From Ectobacillus funiculus (GTDB lineage: Bacteria; Bacillota; Bacilli; Bacillales; Bacillaceae_G): a stretch of DNA of 64,000 nucleotides. Below are positions 1-8,623 of this stretch, one piece after another (positions within the stretch are counted from its first letter, which is position 1; every line of letters starts with the position of its first letter). The stretch spans positions 1 through 64,000 of the forward strand of contig NZ_SCFM01000033.1 of the NCBI RefSeq assembly GCF_004138295.1. Direction: 5' to 3'. The notes beneath the pieces were generated by a model. That model ran no database searches. It was not told the origin of the DNA and saw nothing but the letters and a program-made list of their open reading frames with translations. Both the position numbers and the translations under genes were made by a program.

Positions 1-803
1 AAATCCGCATCATTTAGAACGATTGTATGGTTTTTCGCACCTGTTAACGATTGAACACGTTTTAGGTTCTCACTGCCGCGTTTAAATACGTACTCACCAA
101 CTGGCTTAGATCCAACAAACGAAATTGCTTTTACTTCAGGGTGATCTAGAATACCGTTTACAACATCATGCGCACCGTGAACCACGTTGAATACGCCATT
201 TGGAAGTCCTGCTTCTGTAAATAGCTCTACTAATTTTTCTGTTAAAAGTGGTGTTCTTTCAGATGGCTTTAACACAAACGTATTACCTAACGCAATTGCC
301 ATCGGGAACATCCAGCAAGGTACCATCATTGGGAAGTTAAATGGTGCAATTCCGCCAACAACCCCAATTGGATAACGGTAGTTTGTTGCTTCAACATCCG
401 TAGCAATGGAAGCTAATGAATCGCCCATCATTAGAGAAGGTGCACCGGCAGCAAATTCAACATTCTCAATTCCGCGTTGTACTTCCCCACGTGCTTCAGA
501 AAGGCTTTTTCCATTTTCCTTTGTGATCAATTGAGCCAATTCTTCTTTATGCTTAGTTAGTAATTGTTGATAGTTAAATAGGATTCTTGCACGTCTTGGT
601 ACTGCAACGTTTTGCCATTTTTTAAATGCTTTTGCAGCAACCTCGATCGCATAGTCGATATCTTCTTTTGTTGAGTGTGGAACTTGAGCAATTACTTCTT
701 TTGTAGCTGGATTGTAAACATCCTCATACTTCGTTGTGTTACTTTCAACCCACTCACCGTTAATGTAGTTTTTCAATTTTACCGCTTTTACTGTTTCTAC
801 CAT
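1..803 (-). CDS. iolA: Methylmalonate-semialdehyde dehydrogenase, N-terminal part (cut by window edge)
   Basis: About 267 N-terminal codons are visible and the gene runs off the left edge. The reading frame on the minus strand starts at ATG 803 after a GGGGGAAG ribosome binding site. It translates to an aldehyde dehydrogenase with the features of the MmsA/IolA type: an early YINGEW motif, the PFNFPMMVP cofactor-entry segment, and KPSERTP. The family oxidatively decarboxylates (methyl)malonate semialdehyde to acetyl- or propionyl-CoA with NAD, the last step of myo-inositol catabolism. The catalytic cysteine would lie beyond the edge. The divergent iolR-like regulator 1.4 kb away supports the inositol assignment; valine catabolism (mmsA) is the alternative. 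Confidence 0.85.
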   Translation of the reverse strand, partial: MVETVKAVKLKNYINGEWVESNTTKYEDVYNPATKEVIAQVPHSTKEDIDYAIEVAAKAFKKWQNVAVPRRARILFNYQQLLTKHKEELAQLITKENGKSLSEARGEVQRGIENVEFAAGAPSLMMGDSLASIATDVEATNYRYPIGVVGGIAPFNFPMMVPCWMFPMAIALGNTFVLKPSERTPLLTEKLVELFTEAGLPNGVFNVVHGAHDVVNGILDHPEVKAISFVGSKPVGEYVFKRGSENLKRVQSLTGAKNHTIVLNDAD

Positions 804-920
804 GTTTTCTTCCCCCTTAGAAAATTTGCTTCTGCTTCTATTGATTATCTAAACCACTTTAACAACCCATACGGGCAGGTCCTCACAAGAGAATTTCCGT
901 ATCTTTTTTATGAAATACGG

Positions 921-1310
921 TTATAATTTACCAGTTAAAAACTGGGCTTCTCCAAATCCAAAGCTCCAATCAGCATCTCCGTTGGTAACAATAGAAACCA
1001 TAATATCATTAGGTTCTATTCCGCAGCTTTCCCCGAGCTCTTGAACCAAAAGCTGATAAAGAGTCTGCTTTTGCTCCTCAGTTCTTTGCTTACTAGTTAC
1101 ACTGATAATTACTACATTTTCACTTCTCTCAAATCCTAAACCAGTATCCTCTATAATTAACTCATGAGCAGGATGCTGATGAACGATTTGATAACGATCT
1201 CTTTCCGGTACACCAAAAGCCTTAACCATTGCTCGGTGAGAAGCATCTAATAGACTTTTTAGTGACTCCTTGTCTCGCCCTTCTATTACATCGAATCTAA
1301 TTAATGGCAT
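921..1310 (-). CDS. Tautomerase-family protein (YrdN-like)
   Basis: 129 aa. The protein begins Met-Pro-Leu-Ile, so after Met removal the N-terminal proline expected as catalytic base of the 4-oxalocrotonate tautomerase/MIF superfamily is present. The length is that of the fused two-unit tautomerase_2 type rather than the 60-residue 4-OT type. The start has a good GGAGG site 8 nt upstream. It lies between iolA and the four-operator array and is transcribed in the same direction as iolA, so both could be read from promoters in the array. The substrate cannot be read from the sequence. Confidence 0.75.
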   Translation of the reverse strand: MPLIRFDVIEGRDKESLKSLLDASHRAMVKAFGVPERDRYQIVHQHPAHELIIEDTGLGFERSENVVIISVTSKQRTEEQKQTLYQLLVQELGESCGIEPNDIMVSIVTNGDADWSFGFGEAQFLTGKL

Positions 1311-1319
1311 AATGAATAA

Positions 1320-1760
1320 CCTCCAAAGCTAATGTAGTTACGTTAAGCCAGCGGTGTCATATTGAAAATTCATTTTATATTTAGACATAAGGTCGTCTAA
1401 ATATCTTAGATTATCGGGTAGTAGTGCAATCGATTACATCATCTTGCTTTTATACCCTTGTCATATGAATTTCAATTAGCTTTAGATCCTGCAAGGACTT
1501 AATCACATTCAGATCGTTGGGCAAAATTTGCAATCGATTACATTCTTTTCCCCTTCTATACCCGTGTAACAAGAATCCCAGATAGAATTTAAATCCTACA
1601 AGAACTTAATCACTTTCAGGTTATTGGGCAACTAATACAATCGATTACATCGTCTTGTTTTTACATCTTTACATCTTTGATTCCAAATGGCGTACAGATA
1701 TCACCAAGACTTAACCATACCCAGATTATCCAGAAAGTGCTGCAATCGATTACAACCTCT
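1320..1760. promoter_or_regulatory. Array of four LacI/CcpA-type operators in degenerate ~105-bp tandem repeats
   Basis: The palindrome TGCAATCGATTACA occurs at 1425-1438, 1529-1542 and 1741-1754, and as TACAATCGATTACA at 1636-1649. Start-to-start distances are 104, 107 and 105 bp. Flanking sequence is also repeated but more diverged: on the minus strand a GGGTATA element precedes the palindrome, and GCCCAA followed by GTGATTAAGT then CTTG-AGGAT follows it. The core fits the cre/LacI-family consensus TGNAANCGNTNNCA. The array lies upstream of the tautomerase and iolA and divergent from iolR. CcpA catabolite control of inositol genes is the simplest inference; a dedicated LacI-type regulator is the alternative. 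Confidence 0.75.
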
Positions 1761-2195
1761 TGCTTTTCTGCCTCTTTCAAGACGATCTTGTCATATTTCG
1801 GTAACATGTTGGATATGTTTGATTTCATAATACTGTTAAAACCGCTTTCAGTCAATAAAAAATCCAAGATTTTTTCTATCGACTTAAGTTATCATGAGAA
1901 AAACCCTTATAAATCAAGAGATTTCTATTAAAATTTATCTTCTTTCGTCAAAATTATAAACATTAAACGACATTATTTTTTATTTTTAGACAGTTCTTCA
2001 TCTGCAATCAAATGAATATCCCATAAAAAACATGGTGAATTCTTGAGTAAGTTTTGTTAGAATACATTAAAACACTTATACTATCACCAGAAATACATTT
2101 CTAATCCTATGATTGTATAAATTGTAATGGTGAATTATATTTTTGATCAGCAGTTAAGTTAATGTAAAATAAAAAAAATAAACCGAGGGATAAAT
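1761..2195. other. Intergenic region between operator array and iolR
   Basis: No credible gene on either strand. The sequence is AT-rich and presumably holds the iolR promoter. A GAGGGA site lies 7 nt before the iolR start. No further copy of the TGCAATCGATTACA palindrome was seen here. Confidence 0.5.
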
Positions 2196-2957
2196 ATGTT
2201 AAAAACAAAACGGATTGAACGAATACAAGATTATATCTTTGAGCATCAAACAGTATCTTTAGATGAACTTACCACGGTGTTTAATGTATCAAAAAACACA
2301 ATTCGCCGTGATGTTCAGCAATTGGTTGAAGGAGGAAAAATAAAAAAGGTCTATGGCGGAGTAGCGATAGATCATGCCCCTGCTCCACTGGAATCCTTTA
2401 ATAAAAGACAAACACGTAATCAAGAACAAAAAGAGGCAATTGCCAAAGCGGCAGCAGATTTAGTAGAAGATGGGGACATTATTTATATTGACTCCGGAAC
2501 AACCACATTAGAAATGGTGGAATATTTACAGCCAAAACAAGTGACTGTCATTACTAATAACTTGGATTTTATTACTCATTCCCTTCCTTACTCTAACTTA
2601 AATGTAATTTCAACAGGCGGAGTAGTTAACCGTGAAACAAAATCATTTGTTAGCTTTAAAAACACGGATTTATTAAAGGCTTATAATATTAACAAAGCTT
2701 TCATGGCCTCAACTGGCATCTCTATAGAAAATGGCGTGACTCATTCATCTCCTCTTGAAAGCGAAATAAAGCAAGCGGTCGTTAAACGGAGTTCAAAAGT
2801 ATATTTGATGGTGGATCAGCATAAATTTGACAAGTATGCCCTGATTACTTATTGCGGTCTCAATGAGATCGATTATATCATTACTAATACTAATCCAAGT
2901 GAGGATTACCAAGAGTACGCAAAAAATCATAATATTGAGCTTGTAATCTCCAAGTAA
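2196..2957 (+). CDS. iolR: DeoR-family repressor, IolR-like
   Basis: 253 aa, the normal length for DeoR-type sugar regulators. The N-terminal helix-turn-helix is at about residues 15-55 (VSLDELTTVFNVSKNTIRRD, then KVYGG), followed by the DeoR sugar-phosphate sensor domain with IDSGTTT near residue 98 and ITNN near 120. The overall pattern resembles B. subtilis IolR, which is inactivated by the 2-deoxy-5-keto-gluconate-6-phosphate intermediate of inositol breakdown. It is divergent from the tautomerase and iolA, which is the usual position of iolR. Identification by sequence memory plus context; another DeoR paralogue is possible. Confidence 0.75.
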   Translation: MLKTKRIERIQDYIFEHQTVSLDELTTVFNVSKNTIRRDVQQLVEGGKIKKVYGGVAIDHAPAPLESFNKRQTRNQEQKEAIAKAAADLVEDGDIIYIDSGTTTLEMVEYLQPKQVTVITNNLDFITHSLPYSNLNVISTGGVVNRETKSFVSFKNTDLLKAYNINKAFMASTGISIENGVTHSSPLESEIKQAVVKRSSKVYLMVDQHKFDKYALITYCGLNEIDYIITNTNPSEDYQEYAKNHNIELVISK

Positions 2958-3125
2958 CTGAATTGACCTGCAGAAAAAATTGGTATCGGTTATGTTATTT
3001 AATGGAAAATAGCCCCTTGCAATAGAGTCTGAAAGCTGATTTTTTGCAAACGGATACAATAAGGGGGCTCTTGCAAAAAATATTCGAGAAAAATATAAAA
3101 CCTACATGAATTATTCAAGGATAGT

Positions 3126-3260
3126 GTAAAGAAAACTCGTCGATTGGCGAGCCCTGCCTTTGGGCGAAGACAGCGGCGTAGTTGCACTTATACTGTATTC
3201 TTAAAATTTCCCGCTACTTCGAATTGTCTTCCAGCTAGAAATTTATACTTTTTCTTAAAG
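3126..3260 (+). repeat. Family A intergenic repeat, copy A1
   Basis: Full-length copy. Left end TAAAGAAAACTCG, hairpin CTCGTCGATTGGCGAG, GGGCGAAGACAGCGG block, hairpin built on AAATTTC...GAAATTT, right end TTTCTTAAAGTGCA. It runs straight into the terminator at 3259-3301. Confidence 0.85.
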
Positions 3261-3301
3261 TGCAAAAAAGCCTCTATAATCTCTGCAGGCTTTTTTGCAC
3301 T
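3259..3301. terminator. Bidirectional intrinsic terminator between iolR and phzF-like gene
   Basis: Perfect 15-bp inverted repeat (AGTGCAAAAAAGCCT at 3259-3273 with AGGCTTTTTTGCACT at 3287-3301) and a 13-nt loop. It lies between two convergent genes and overlaps the right end of repeat A1. Confidence 0.8.
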
Positions 3302-3345
3302 ATTTACTTAAAAGAGATACCATCATCGGCACATAGGCCCATCCC

Positions 3346-4128
3346 TTATGAATTTATCTGCAGATCTGCAATGGAATATAAAACTGCTGATCCGCTGATT
3401 TTTACTCTATCACCAGCTAATTTACAGTATACTGTTCCACCACGCTTAGAAAGCTGTCTCGCTATCATTTCATCCTTTTCTAAACGTTTTGCCCAGAAAG
3501 GGATGAAATTACAATGGGCAGAACCACACACAGGGTCTTCATTTACATTTAGCTTCGGAAAAAAGCATCTAGAAACAAAATCATACTTTTCACTTTTCGC
3601 GGTAATTAAAACACCCAAACCATCTGACAATTTTTCTAGCTTAGAGAAATCAGGTGATGCATTTTGAACGTCTTCTTCCCTCTCCAGTACAAACATTAAA
3701 TCTCTGCCCAAATAGGTTTCAATAGGCTTTACCCCTAGAGCTTCGACCATTTGCTCCGTTAACCTAAATTCTTCAGGCATTCTGCTAGGAAAATCCATTT
3801 CATAAAGCTCATCTTTTTTTAGCACAACAAGCTCCCCGCTCATTGTCTGAAACGTAATTCTATTCACAGTCTTTTCATAATAATTGGCAATCACATACGC
3901 TGTTGCCAAAGTAGCATGGCCACAAAGGTCAATTTCTCCCCCCGGAGTAAACCATCTTAACCGATAACCGTCTCCCTCCTTCACAGCAAACGCTGTTTCA
4001 GACAAGTTATTTTCAGCAGCAATTTTTTGCATCGTATCATCCAAAATCCACTTCTCCATAATACAAACAGCAGCAGGATTTCCTTCGAATACATTTTCGG
4101 CAAATGCGTCCACAACATAGCATTTCAT
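3346..4128 (-). CDS. PhzF-family isomerase/epimerase-like protein
   Basis: 260 aa, full length for the PhzF/YddE family, which has the diaminopimelate-epimerase fold. Family marks are the N-terminal DAFAENVFEGNPAAV segment, NNLSETAF with the conserved glutamate that acts as general acid/base in PhzF, GGEIDLCGHAT, and the C-terminal DPVCGSAHC motif. The start ATG at 4128 follows GAGGGGG at 8 nt spacing. The substrate is unknown; the family is diverse. About 60 bp upstream lies a degraded copy of the promoter and start of the neighbouring mocR gene, suggesting phzF was once divergent from a MocR regulator and may still carry its operator. Confidence 0.85.
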   Translation of the reverse strand: MKCYVVDAFAENVFEGNPAAVCIMEKWILDDTMQKIAAENNLSETAFAVKEGDGYRLRWFTPGGEIDLCGHATLATAYVIANYYEKTVNRITFQTMSGELVVLKKDELYEMDFPSRMPEEFRLTEQMVEALGVKPIETYLGRDLMFVLEREEDVQNASPDFSKLEKLSDGLGVLITAKSEKYDFVSRCFFPKLNVNEDPVCGSAHCNFIPFWAKRLEKDEMIARQLSKRGGTVYCKLAGDRVKISGSAVLYSIADLQINS

Positions 4129-4186
4129 TATTACGTCCCCCTCTAAATATTATAAAGTATTTATTCAACAATGTTATTTTACACTA

Positions 4187-4282
4187 GCGCTATACATAAC
4201 ACTCAACACACTTGTATAACACTTTAAAGAGGATCAACTACGTATATTAACATGCAGCAGAACGCTGAGATTGCAGTGCGAG
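4187..4282 (+). pseudogene. Degraded duplicate of the mocR promoter and first codons
   Basis: The stretch ATAACACTCAACACAC, then TATAACACTT, GA-rich Shine-Dalgarno, ATG, and GCTGAGATT is nearly the same as 4698-4790 upstream of and inside the MocR gene at 4747. The duplicate loses similarity after about 12 codons and passes into repeat A2. It looks like the residue of a second or relocated mocR gene. Confidence 0.6.
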
Positions 4283-4416
4283 TTAAAGTCAGAACCACCG
4301 GTCGAGCCCTGCCTTTGGGCGAAGACAGCGGCGTAGCCCTACTTATACTTTATTCCTAAAATTTCTCGCTACATCAAATTGTCTTCTAGCTAGAAATTTA
4401 TACTTTCTTAAAGTGT
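4283..4416 (+). repeat. Family A intergenic repeat, copy A2
   Basis: Left end is diverged (TTAAAGTCAGAACC), the rest is typical: GAGCCCTGCCTTTGGGCG, GAAGACAGCGGCGTAGCCC, AAATTTCTCGCTA...TAGCTAGAAATTT, ACTTTCTTAAAGTGTAAAA. No clear terminator follows this copy. Confidence 0.8.
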
Positions 4417-4461
4417 AAAATAGATACTTGACCTTCATTTTGCTGTTCGCCTAAGTGTGCT

Positions 4462-4641
4462 TTACCCAGCCTTAAACTCGATATATGGAGGCAAACGTAC
4501 AGGATGGTCCCTCTTGATTACAGCTAAGGCGTAGATAAATATTCCGATTACAATAGTCATACTTATTATCGTGAAAACACGAAGGAAGCTCTGCAACTTT
4601 TTTCTTTTACGATACTCCTGCAGCTCAATAGCTTTGCTCAT
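4462..4641 (-). CDS. Small single-pass membrane protein, unknown function
   Basis: 59 aa. It begins MSKAIELQEYRKRKKLQ, has one hydrophobic helix at about residues 20-42, and ends RLPPYIEFKAG. The ATG at 4641 follows GGAGGGA. Basic residues precede the membrane segment, so the N terminus is probably cytoplasmic. It is divergent from the MocR gene and could share its operator region. I do not recognise the family; small size and good RBS argue that it is real. Confidence 0.6.
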   Translation of the reverse strand: MSKAIELQEYRKRKKLQSFLRVFTIISMTIVIGIFIYALAVIKRDHPVRLPPYIEFKAG

Positions 4642-4689
4642 CCTATCCCTCCAAGTGTTATAATATGTTCATCTGTAATTGGCATTTTA

Positions 4690-4740
4690 TATCAAAACTA
4701 TGTATAACACTCAACACACCTATATAACACTTGAAGGAGA
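4690..4740. promoter_or_regulatory. Probable MocR operator/promoter with ATAACACT repeats
   Basis: Direct repeats GTATAACACT (from about 4699) and ATATAACACT (from about 4724) lie immediately upstream of the mocR start; GTGTTATAAT at 4655-4664 is an inverted match. MocR-type regulators commonly autoregulate through directly repeated boxes. The same arrangement recurs at 4190-4230. Confidence 0.5.
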
Positions 4741-4746
4741 AGAATT

Positions 4747-6225
4747 ATGCATATTGAAATCCAACGGAAAGCTGAGATTTCACTTTCTAAGCAAATATAC
4801 TTATCTATCATCGATCACATCCGTTCAGGGCTCCTGCCAGAAGGAATTCAACTGCCTTCCGTACGTGATCTATCGAAACAGCTGGGAGTAAGTTTGGTTA
4901 CTGTTGTGAAGGCATACAACAAACTGGAGCAAGAAGGTTTTATTACTTCTGTCCAAGGAAAAGGGACCTTCGTAAATGCTGAAACAGAAGAGCTAGCGGA
5001 TGAGGGGCATGAGGTTCTTTCTTTTGATTGGCAGTTATCCCTTCAAGATTATTTACCTAGAGCTCAGTTTGCCCGTTTTCATCACACCTCTGAAAAGATT
5101 CATCTTTCATCTTCTATGATTGATCCTGGACTTCTTCCAAATCGATATTTAGAGCGGGAGATTCATCAAATTCTGTCTAAAAGTCCAAGAATTCTCTCTC
5201 AATATGGAGAGATTCAAGGGGATACAGGGCTGAGAAATGCAATGTCCGAGTATTTAAAGAATTTTGGAGTTGCCGCTGCACCTGATAACCTTTTAGTCAC
5301 GAGCGGTTCACAGCAAGGAATAGATCTTGTTGCACGTACATTTGTTGGACCGGGTGATGTGGTTGTGATGGAAGCCCCTACCTACCCGGGAGCGATTGAT
5401 GTTTTTCGCGGGAGAGGAGCTACAATCCTCACCGTCCCTGTTGATGCTAATGGGATGCGAGTAGATATTCTTCAAAACTTATGCGATAAATACAAACCAA
5501 AGATTATTTATACAATCCCTACTTTTCATAATCCAACAGGTGCTGTTATGACTTCGAAGCGCCGTAGACAAGTTCTGGATATAGCGCAAAGTATTCAAAG
5601 TATTATTATTGAGGACGATCCATGGGGGGAAATTTATTTTAACAAAAAACCGCCTGCTGCCATTAAAAGTATGGATCATTACGGTCATGTGATTTATTTG
5701 AAAGGTTTAAGTAAAACATTAGCACCCGGTTGCAGGATTGGAATATTAGCTGCTTCCGGTTCTATATTTAATCGTCTACTGGCTGCAAAGGCAAATGCTG
5801 ACTTAGGCAGTCCTTTGCTTACACAAAAAGCAATTTTGCCATTTATCCAATCTGAAAAAATCATGGATCATATGACAAAACTAAGAACTGCTCTGAAGAT
5901 AAGACGCGACTTGGTTCTTACGCTACTTTCACAGCATGCTCCTTCTGGGGTATCATGGGTAATCCCACAAGGGGGCTTGAACCTATGGCTCAGTCTCCCT
6001 TCCTGGATAGATACGCATCATCTTCTAGTAGAAGCTAGAAAACAGCAGCTCACATTCTTACCAGGATCAGCATGTTACGCTGTAGAACAAGAAAATCACC
6101 ATTTACGATTGAGCTACTCTTATATCAATGAACAACTATTACATGAAGGAACTACAAGACTATGTAACATTATTCAGTCCGAAATTACGTCAAAAACAGC
6201 GCATCACAGTTCACCGTATTTTTGA
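4747..6225 (+). CDS. MocR/PdxR-type regulator: GntR DNA-binding domain fused to aminotransferase-like domain
   Basis: 492 aa. The N-terminal GntR winged helix spans about residues 10-75 (LPSVRDLSKQLGVS, then GKGTFV). A class I aminotransferase-fold domain follows with TSGSQQGIDL, NPTGAVM and the probable PLP lysine in GLSKTLAPG. Such proteins sense PLP or its amino-acid adducts and usually regulate a neighbouring gene and themselves. Candidate targets here are phzF, the small membrane protein at 4462 and gabD. The last ~15 codons look foreign: the frame reads into a levanase fragment, so the native C terminus may have been replaced. Confidence 0.85.
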   Translation: MHIEIQRKAEISLSKQIYLSIIDHIRSGLLPEGIQLPSVRDLSKQLGVSLVTVVKAYNKLEQEGFITSVQGKGTFVNAETEELADEGHEVLSFDWQLSLQDYLPRAQFARFHHTSEKIHLSSSMIDPGLLPNRYLEREIHQILSKSPRILSQYGEIQGDTGLRNAMSEYLKNFGVAAAPDNLLVTSGSQQGIDLVARTFVGPGDVVVMEAPTYPGAIDVFRGRGATILTVPVDANGMRVDILQNLCDKYKPKIIYTIPTFHNPTGAVMTSKRRRQVLDIAQSIQSIIIEDDPWGEIYFNKKPPAAIKSMDHYGHVIYLKGLSKTLAPGCRIGILAASGSIFNRLLAAKANADLGSPLLTQKAILPFIQSEKIMDHMTKLRTALKIRRDLVLTLLSQHAPSGVSWVIPQGGLNLWLSLPSWIDTHHLLVEARKQQLTFLPGSACYAVEQENHHLRLSYSYINEQLLHEGTTRLCNIIQSEITSKTAHHSSPYF

Positions 6226-6682
6226 TGAAAGTCACATAATCGAGGTTAATGGGTCAAAAACCCTTAAGGTAAAAGGGGATGTTTATCAGCTTGATGCTGA
6301 TATATCTTGGTCAGATGTCAAAAATGTAGGATTAAGAATTCGAGAATCAACAGACAAAACACGTCATATTGATGTGGGATTGTTTATAAAAGATAACTTT
6401 TCTTATGTTAATAGGGCCTTTACAGACCAACCCGATAAGAGTAAAAAGTATGTTGAAAGTAAAGCCCCGTTTGATGCAAGCAAGAAGAAGGTTCATTTGA
6501 AAATTCTTGTTGCTAAAACAAGTATTGAAGTATTCATTCACGATGGTACTGTAGCCCATTCGAATCAAGTATTTCCTCATTTAAACGATAAAGGAATAAC
6601 ACCTTTTTCTGAAGGAGACACAGCTATTTTTAAAAATGTTGTCATCAAACATTTTCGTTCTATACAATTAACCCCCGAATGA
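6190..6682 (+). pseudogene. C-terminal fragment of a GH32 levanase/fructan hydrolase
   Basis: In a frame different from mocR, the segment up to the stop at 6682 matches the C-terminal beta-sandwich of SacC-type levanases (DADISW, VGLRIRES, IEVFIHDGT, VFPHLNDKGI, FKNVVIKHF). About 150 residues remain of an enzyme usually longer than 500. The GH32 catalytic propeller, including the WMNDPNG-type motif, is absent. An ATG at 6128 opens the frame but it lies inside mocR. I infer a deletion that fused the mocR 3' end to the levanase remnant. Confidence 0.75.
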
Positions 6683-6698
6683 TCTAGTCTTCGGGGGT
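6670..6698 (+). terminator. Intrinsic terminator after levanase remnant
   Basis: ACCCCCGAA, short loop, TTCGGGGGT followed by ATTTTTT. Overlaps the stop of the remnant and abuts repeat B1. Confidence 0.75.
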
Positions 6699-6703
6699 AT
6701 TTT

Positions 6704-6862
6704 TTACACTATAAGAAAGTATAACTTTTCGGGGCGATGTCTAGCTCCCAAGGCCCAAAATGGCAGACTCCGAGCTAAACCTCCGCAAAAGGCAAAAAGC
6801 GCCTTTTACTCCGGCCCACCCCTATGCTGCCATAAAAGGCGGGCCTTGTCCGCTTTTCTTAT
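6704..6862 (-). repeat. Family B intergenic repeat, copy B1, carrying a 41-bp insertion
   Basis: Ends CTATAAGAAAGTATAAC on the left and GCTTTTCTTATAG on the right, an inverted repeat. Interior blocks CGGGGCGATGTCTAGCTCCC, AAGGCCCAAAATG, GGCCCACCCCTA and GCCATAAAAGGCGG match copy B2 in the opposite orientation. Relative to B2 it has about 41 extra bases (from 6772) flanked by ACTCC on both sides and containing a small hairpin. Confidence 0.8.
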
Positions 6863-6888
6863 AGATACGGACTGCTTACAACCAATCC

Positions 6889-8328
6889 TTATTTCAAATT
6901 CAATGACACGTACTTCGTTTCCAAAAACTCATCAAGTCCATGATGGCCGCCTTCTCTGCCAAGACCACTTTCCTTCATGCCGCCAAATGGCGCTTGCGCA
7001 ACAGATGGCAAACCATCGTTTACACCAACAATGCCGTACTCTAAATTCTCTGAGAAGAAAAATGCCTTTTGCAAGGATTGCGTATAAACATATGCCGCCA
7101 AACCAAACGGTGTATTGTTGGCACGCTGCACAACTTCGGCATCGTCAGTATATATGCTAACCGGCGCAAGCGGGCCAAATGTTTCCTCCTGCATGCAAAG
7201 CATATCATCTGTTGCATTCGAGACAACAATCGGCTTCATAAAATGACCAACACTTGATGCTAATACAGCTTCTCCGTGCACAGCAGCACCTTTGGCCTGC
7301 GCATCCTCAAGATGTCGTTTCACCTTTTGTACAGCCGCTTCATTGATAAGCGGACCGATTTCCGTCCCTTCATCCAGACCATTTCCAACGCGAAGATCTG
7401 CTACCGCTTGGGTGAACGCTTCCAAAAACTTGTCTTTTATATTTTCGTGTACATAAATCCTATTTGCACATACACATGTTTGCCCGGCATTACGGAACTT
7501 CGACTGCATCACACCTTGAACAGCCTCATCTAAGTTCGCATCCTCTGCAATGATAAAAGGCGCAAGTCCCCCTAACTCAAGGGATACCTTTTTCACTGTA
7601 TCTGCAGCCTTTCGCATTAATAGCTTGCCGACTGGTGTGGAGCCGGTAAAGGTGATCTTTTTGACGCGGCTGTCCTCCATCCAAGTATCCACAACCTCAG
7701 CTGGGTGCAGCGTTGTAACAATGTTAATCACTCCTTCTGGAATGCCAGCCTCCTGCGCACATTCCGCCAGCAGAAGTGCAGTAAGCGGTGTATGCTCCGC
7801 TGGTTTAATAACAACTGTACAGCCTGCCGCTAAAGCTGGAGCAACCTTGCGTGTAATCATAGCTGCCGGGAAGTTCCATGGAGTAACGGCTGCTACAACA
7901 CCAACCGGCTGCTTTTGCACAAGAAGGCGCTTTGATCCCACAGAAGCGGGAATAATCTCACCATACACACGCTTCGCCTCTTCGGCATACCATTTCAAAA
8001 AGCTATTCGCATAGCGTACCTCTCCAATTGCTTCCGCAAGCGGCTTTCCTTGTTCCTGCGTCATGACACGCGCGATTTCCTCCAGCCGCGATTCAATTAC
8101 ATGAAACCATCTCTCTAGGAATGCCGCACGCTCATACGCTGTCGCCTTTGACCATGTCACAAATGCAGACGCCGCTGCATCTACCGCTTGCTTCGCATGT
8201 GCTACAGTACCGCTTGGAACCACGCCGACATTCTCCCAAGTTGCGGGGTTTTTTACAAAAAAGGATTCCTCTGCCTGTACCCACTGTCCGTTTAACAACA
8301 TTCCCTTTTCCAATAGCTGCTCTGTCAT
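6889..8328 (-). CDS. gabD: Succinate-semialdehyde dehydrogenase (NAD(P)-dependent)
   Basis: 479 aa aldehyde dehydrogenase of the SSADH type. Visible motifs are TPWNFPAAM near residue 150, KPAEHTPLTAL, FTGSTPVGK, the ELGG catalytic Glu, and NAGQTCVCANR with the catalytic cysteine. It oxidises succinate semialdehyde to succinate in GABA degradation. GGGGAG lies about 12 nt before the ATG. No gabT lies beside it. The nearest regulator is the MocR at 4747, the class to which GabR belongs, but the sequence does not look like GabR itself, so the link is only suggestive. Confidence 0.85.
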   Translation of the reverse strand: MTEQLLEKGMLLNGQWVQAEESFFVKNPATWENVGVVPSGTVAHAKQAVDAAASAFVTWSKATAYERAAFLERWFHVIESRLEEIARVMTQEQGKPLAEAIGEVRYANSFLKWYAEEAKRVYGEIIPASVGSKRLLVQKQPVGVVAAVTPWNFPAAMITRKVAPALAAGCTVVIKPAEHTPLTALLLAECAQEAGIPEGVINIVTTLHPAEVVDTWMEDSRVKKITFTGSTPVGKLLMRKAADTVKKVSLELGGLAPFIIAEDANLDEAVQGVMQSKFRNAGQTCVCANRIYVHENIKDKFLEAFTQAVADLRVGNGLDEGTEIGPLINEAAVQKVKRHLEDAQAKGAAVHGEAVLASSVGHFMKPIVVSNATDDMLCMQEETFGPLAPVSIYTDDAEVVQRANNTPFGLAAYVYTQSLQKAFFFSENLEYGIVGVNDGLPSVAQAPFGGMKESGLGREGGHHGLDEFLETKYVSLNLK

Positions 8329-8623
8329 ATCATCTGTTCTCCCCTTTTACTACTCCCTAATTATGTACAATCTTCATTGCATGCACCGATTGATAAGCTT
8401 GTTATACGTATCGAACGGTCTCTTTTCCTTCTTATCCATTAGTGTATCACTAACAAATGTGATTTTTCACTCAAAATGATTTTTTTACATTCAATAAAAT
8501 AGGATTGAGTTCTTATAAATGGTCTGCCGTAAAAGTAATACATTATTTACCGCTTTTACTTATAAGTGTACTGCATTTATATGTTACATTGATTCTAGAG
8601 TAACTTTGAAAAGGGAGGCTATC

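Noticed and set aside
1425-1754. Regularly spaced short repeats as a possible CRISPR array
   Set aside because: The spacing of about 105 bp is too large, the 14-bp repeat is an operator-like palindrome, the intervening sequence is itself repeated, and no cas genes are near.
3260-3667. Plus-strand 135-codon frame antisense to the phzF-like gene
   Set aside because: It starts within the terminator hairpin and is the complement of a well-supported gene.
7550-8014. Plus-strand 154-codon frame inside gabD
   Set aside because: Antisense shadow of a conserved aldehyde dehydrogenase.
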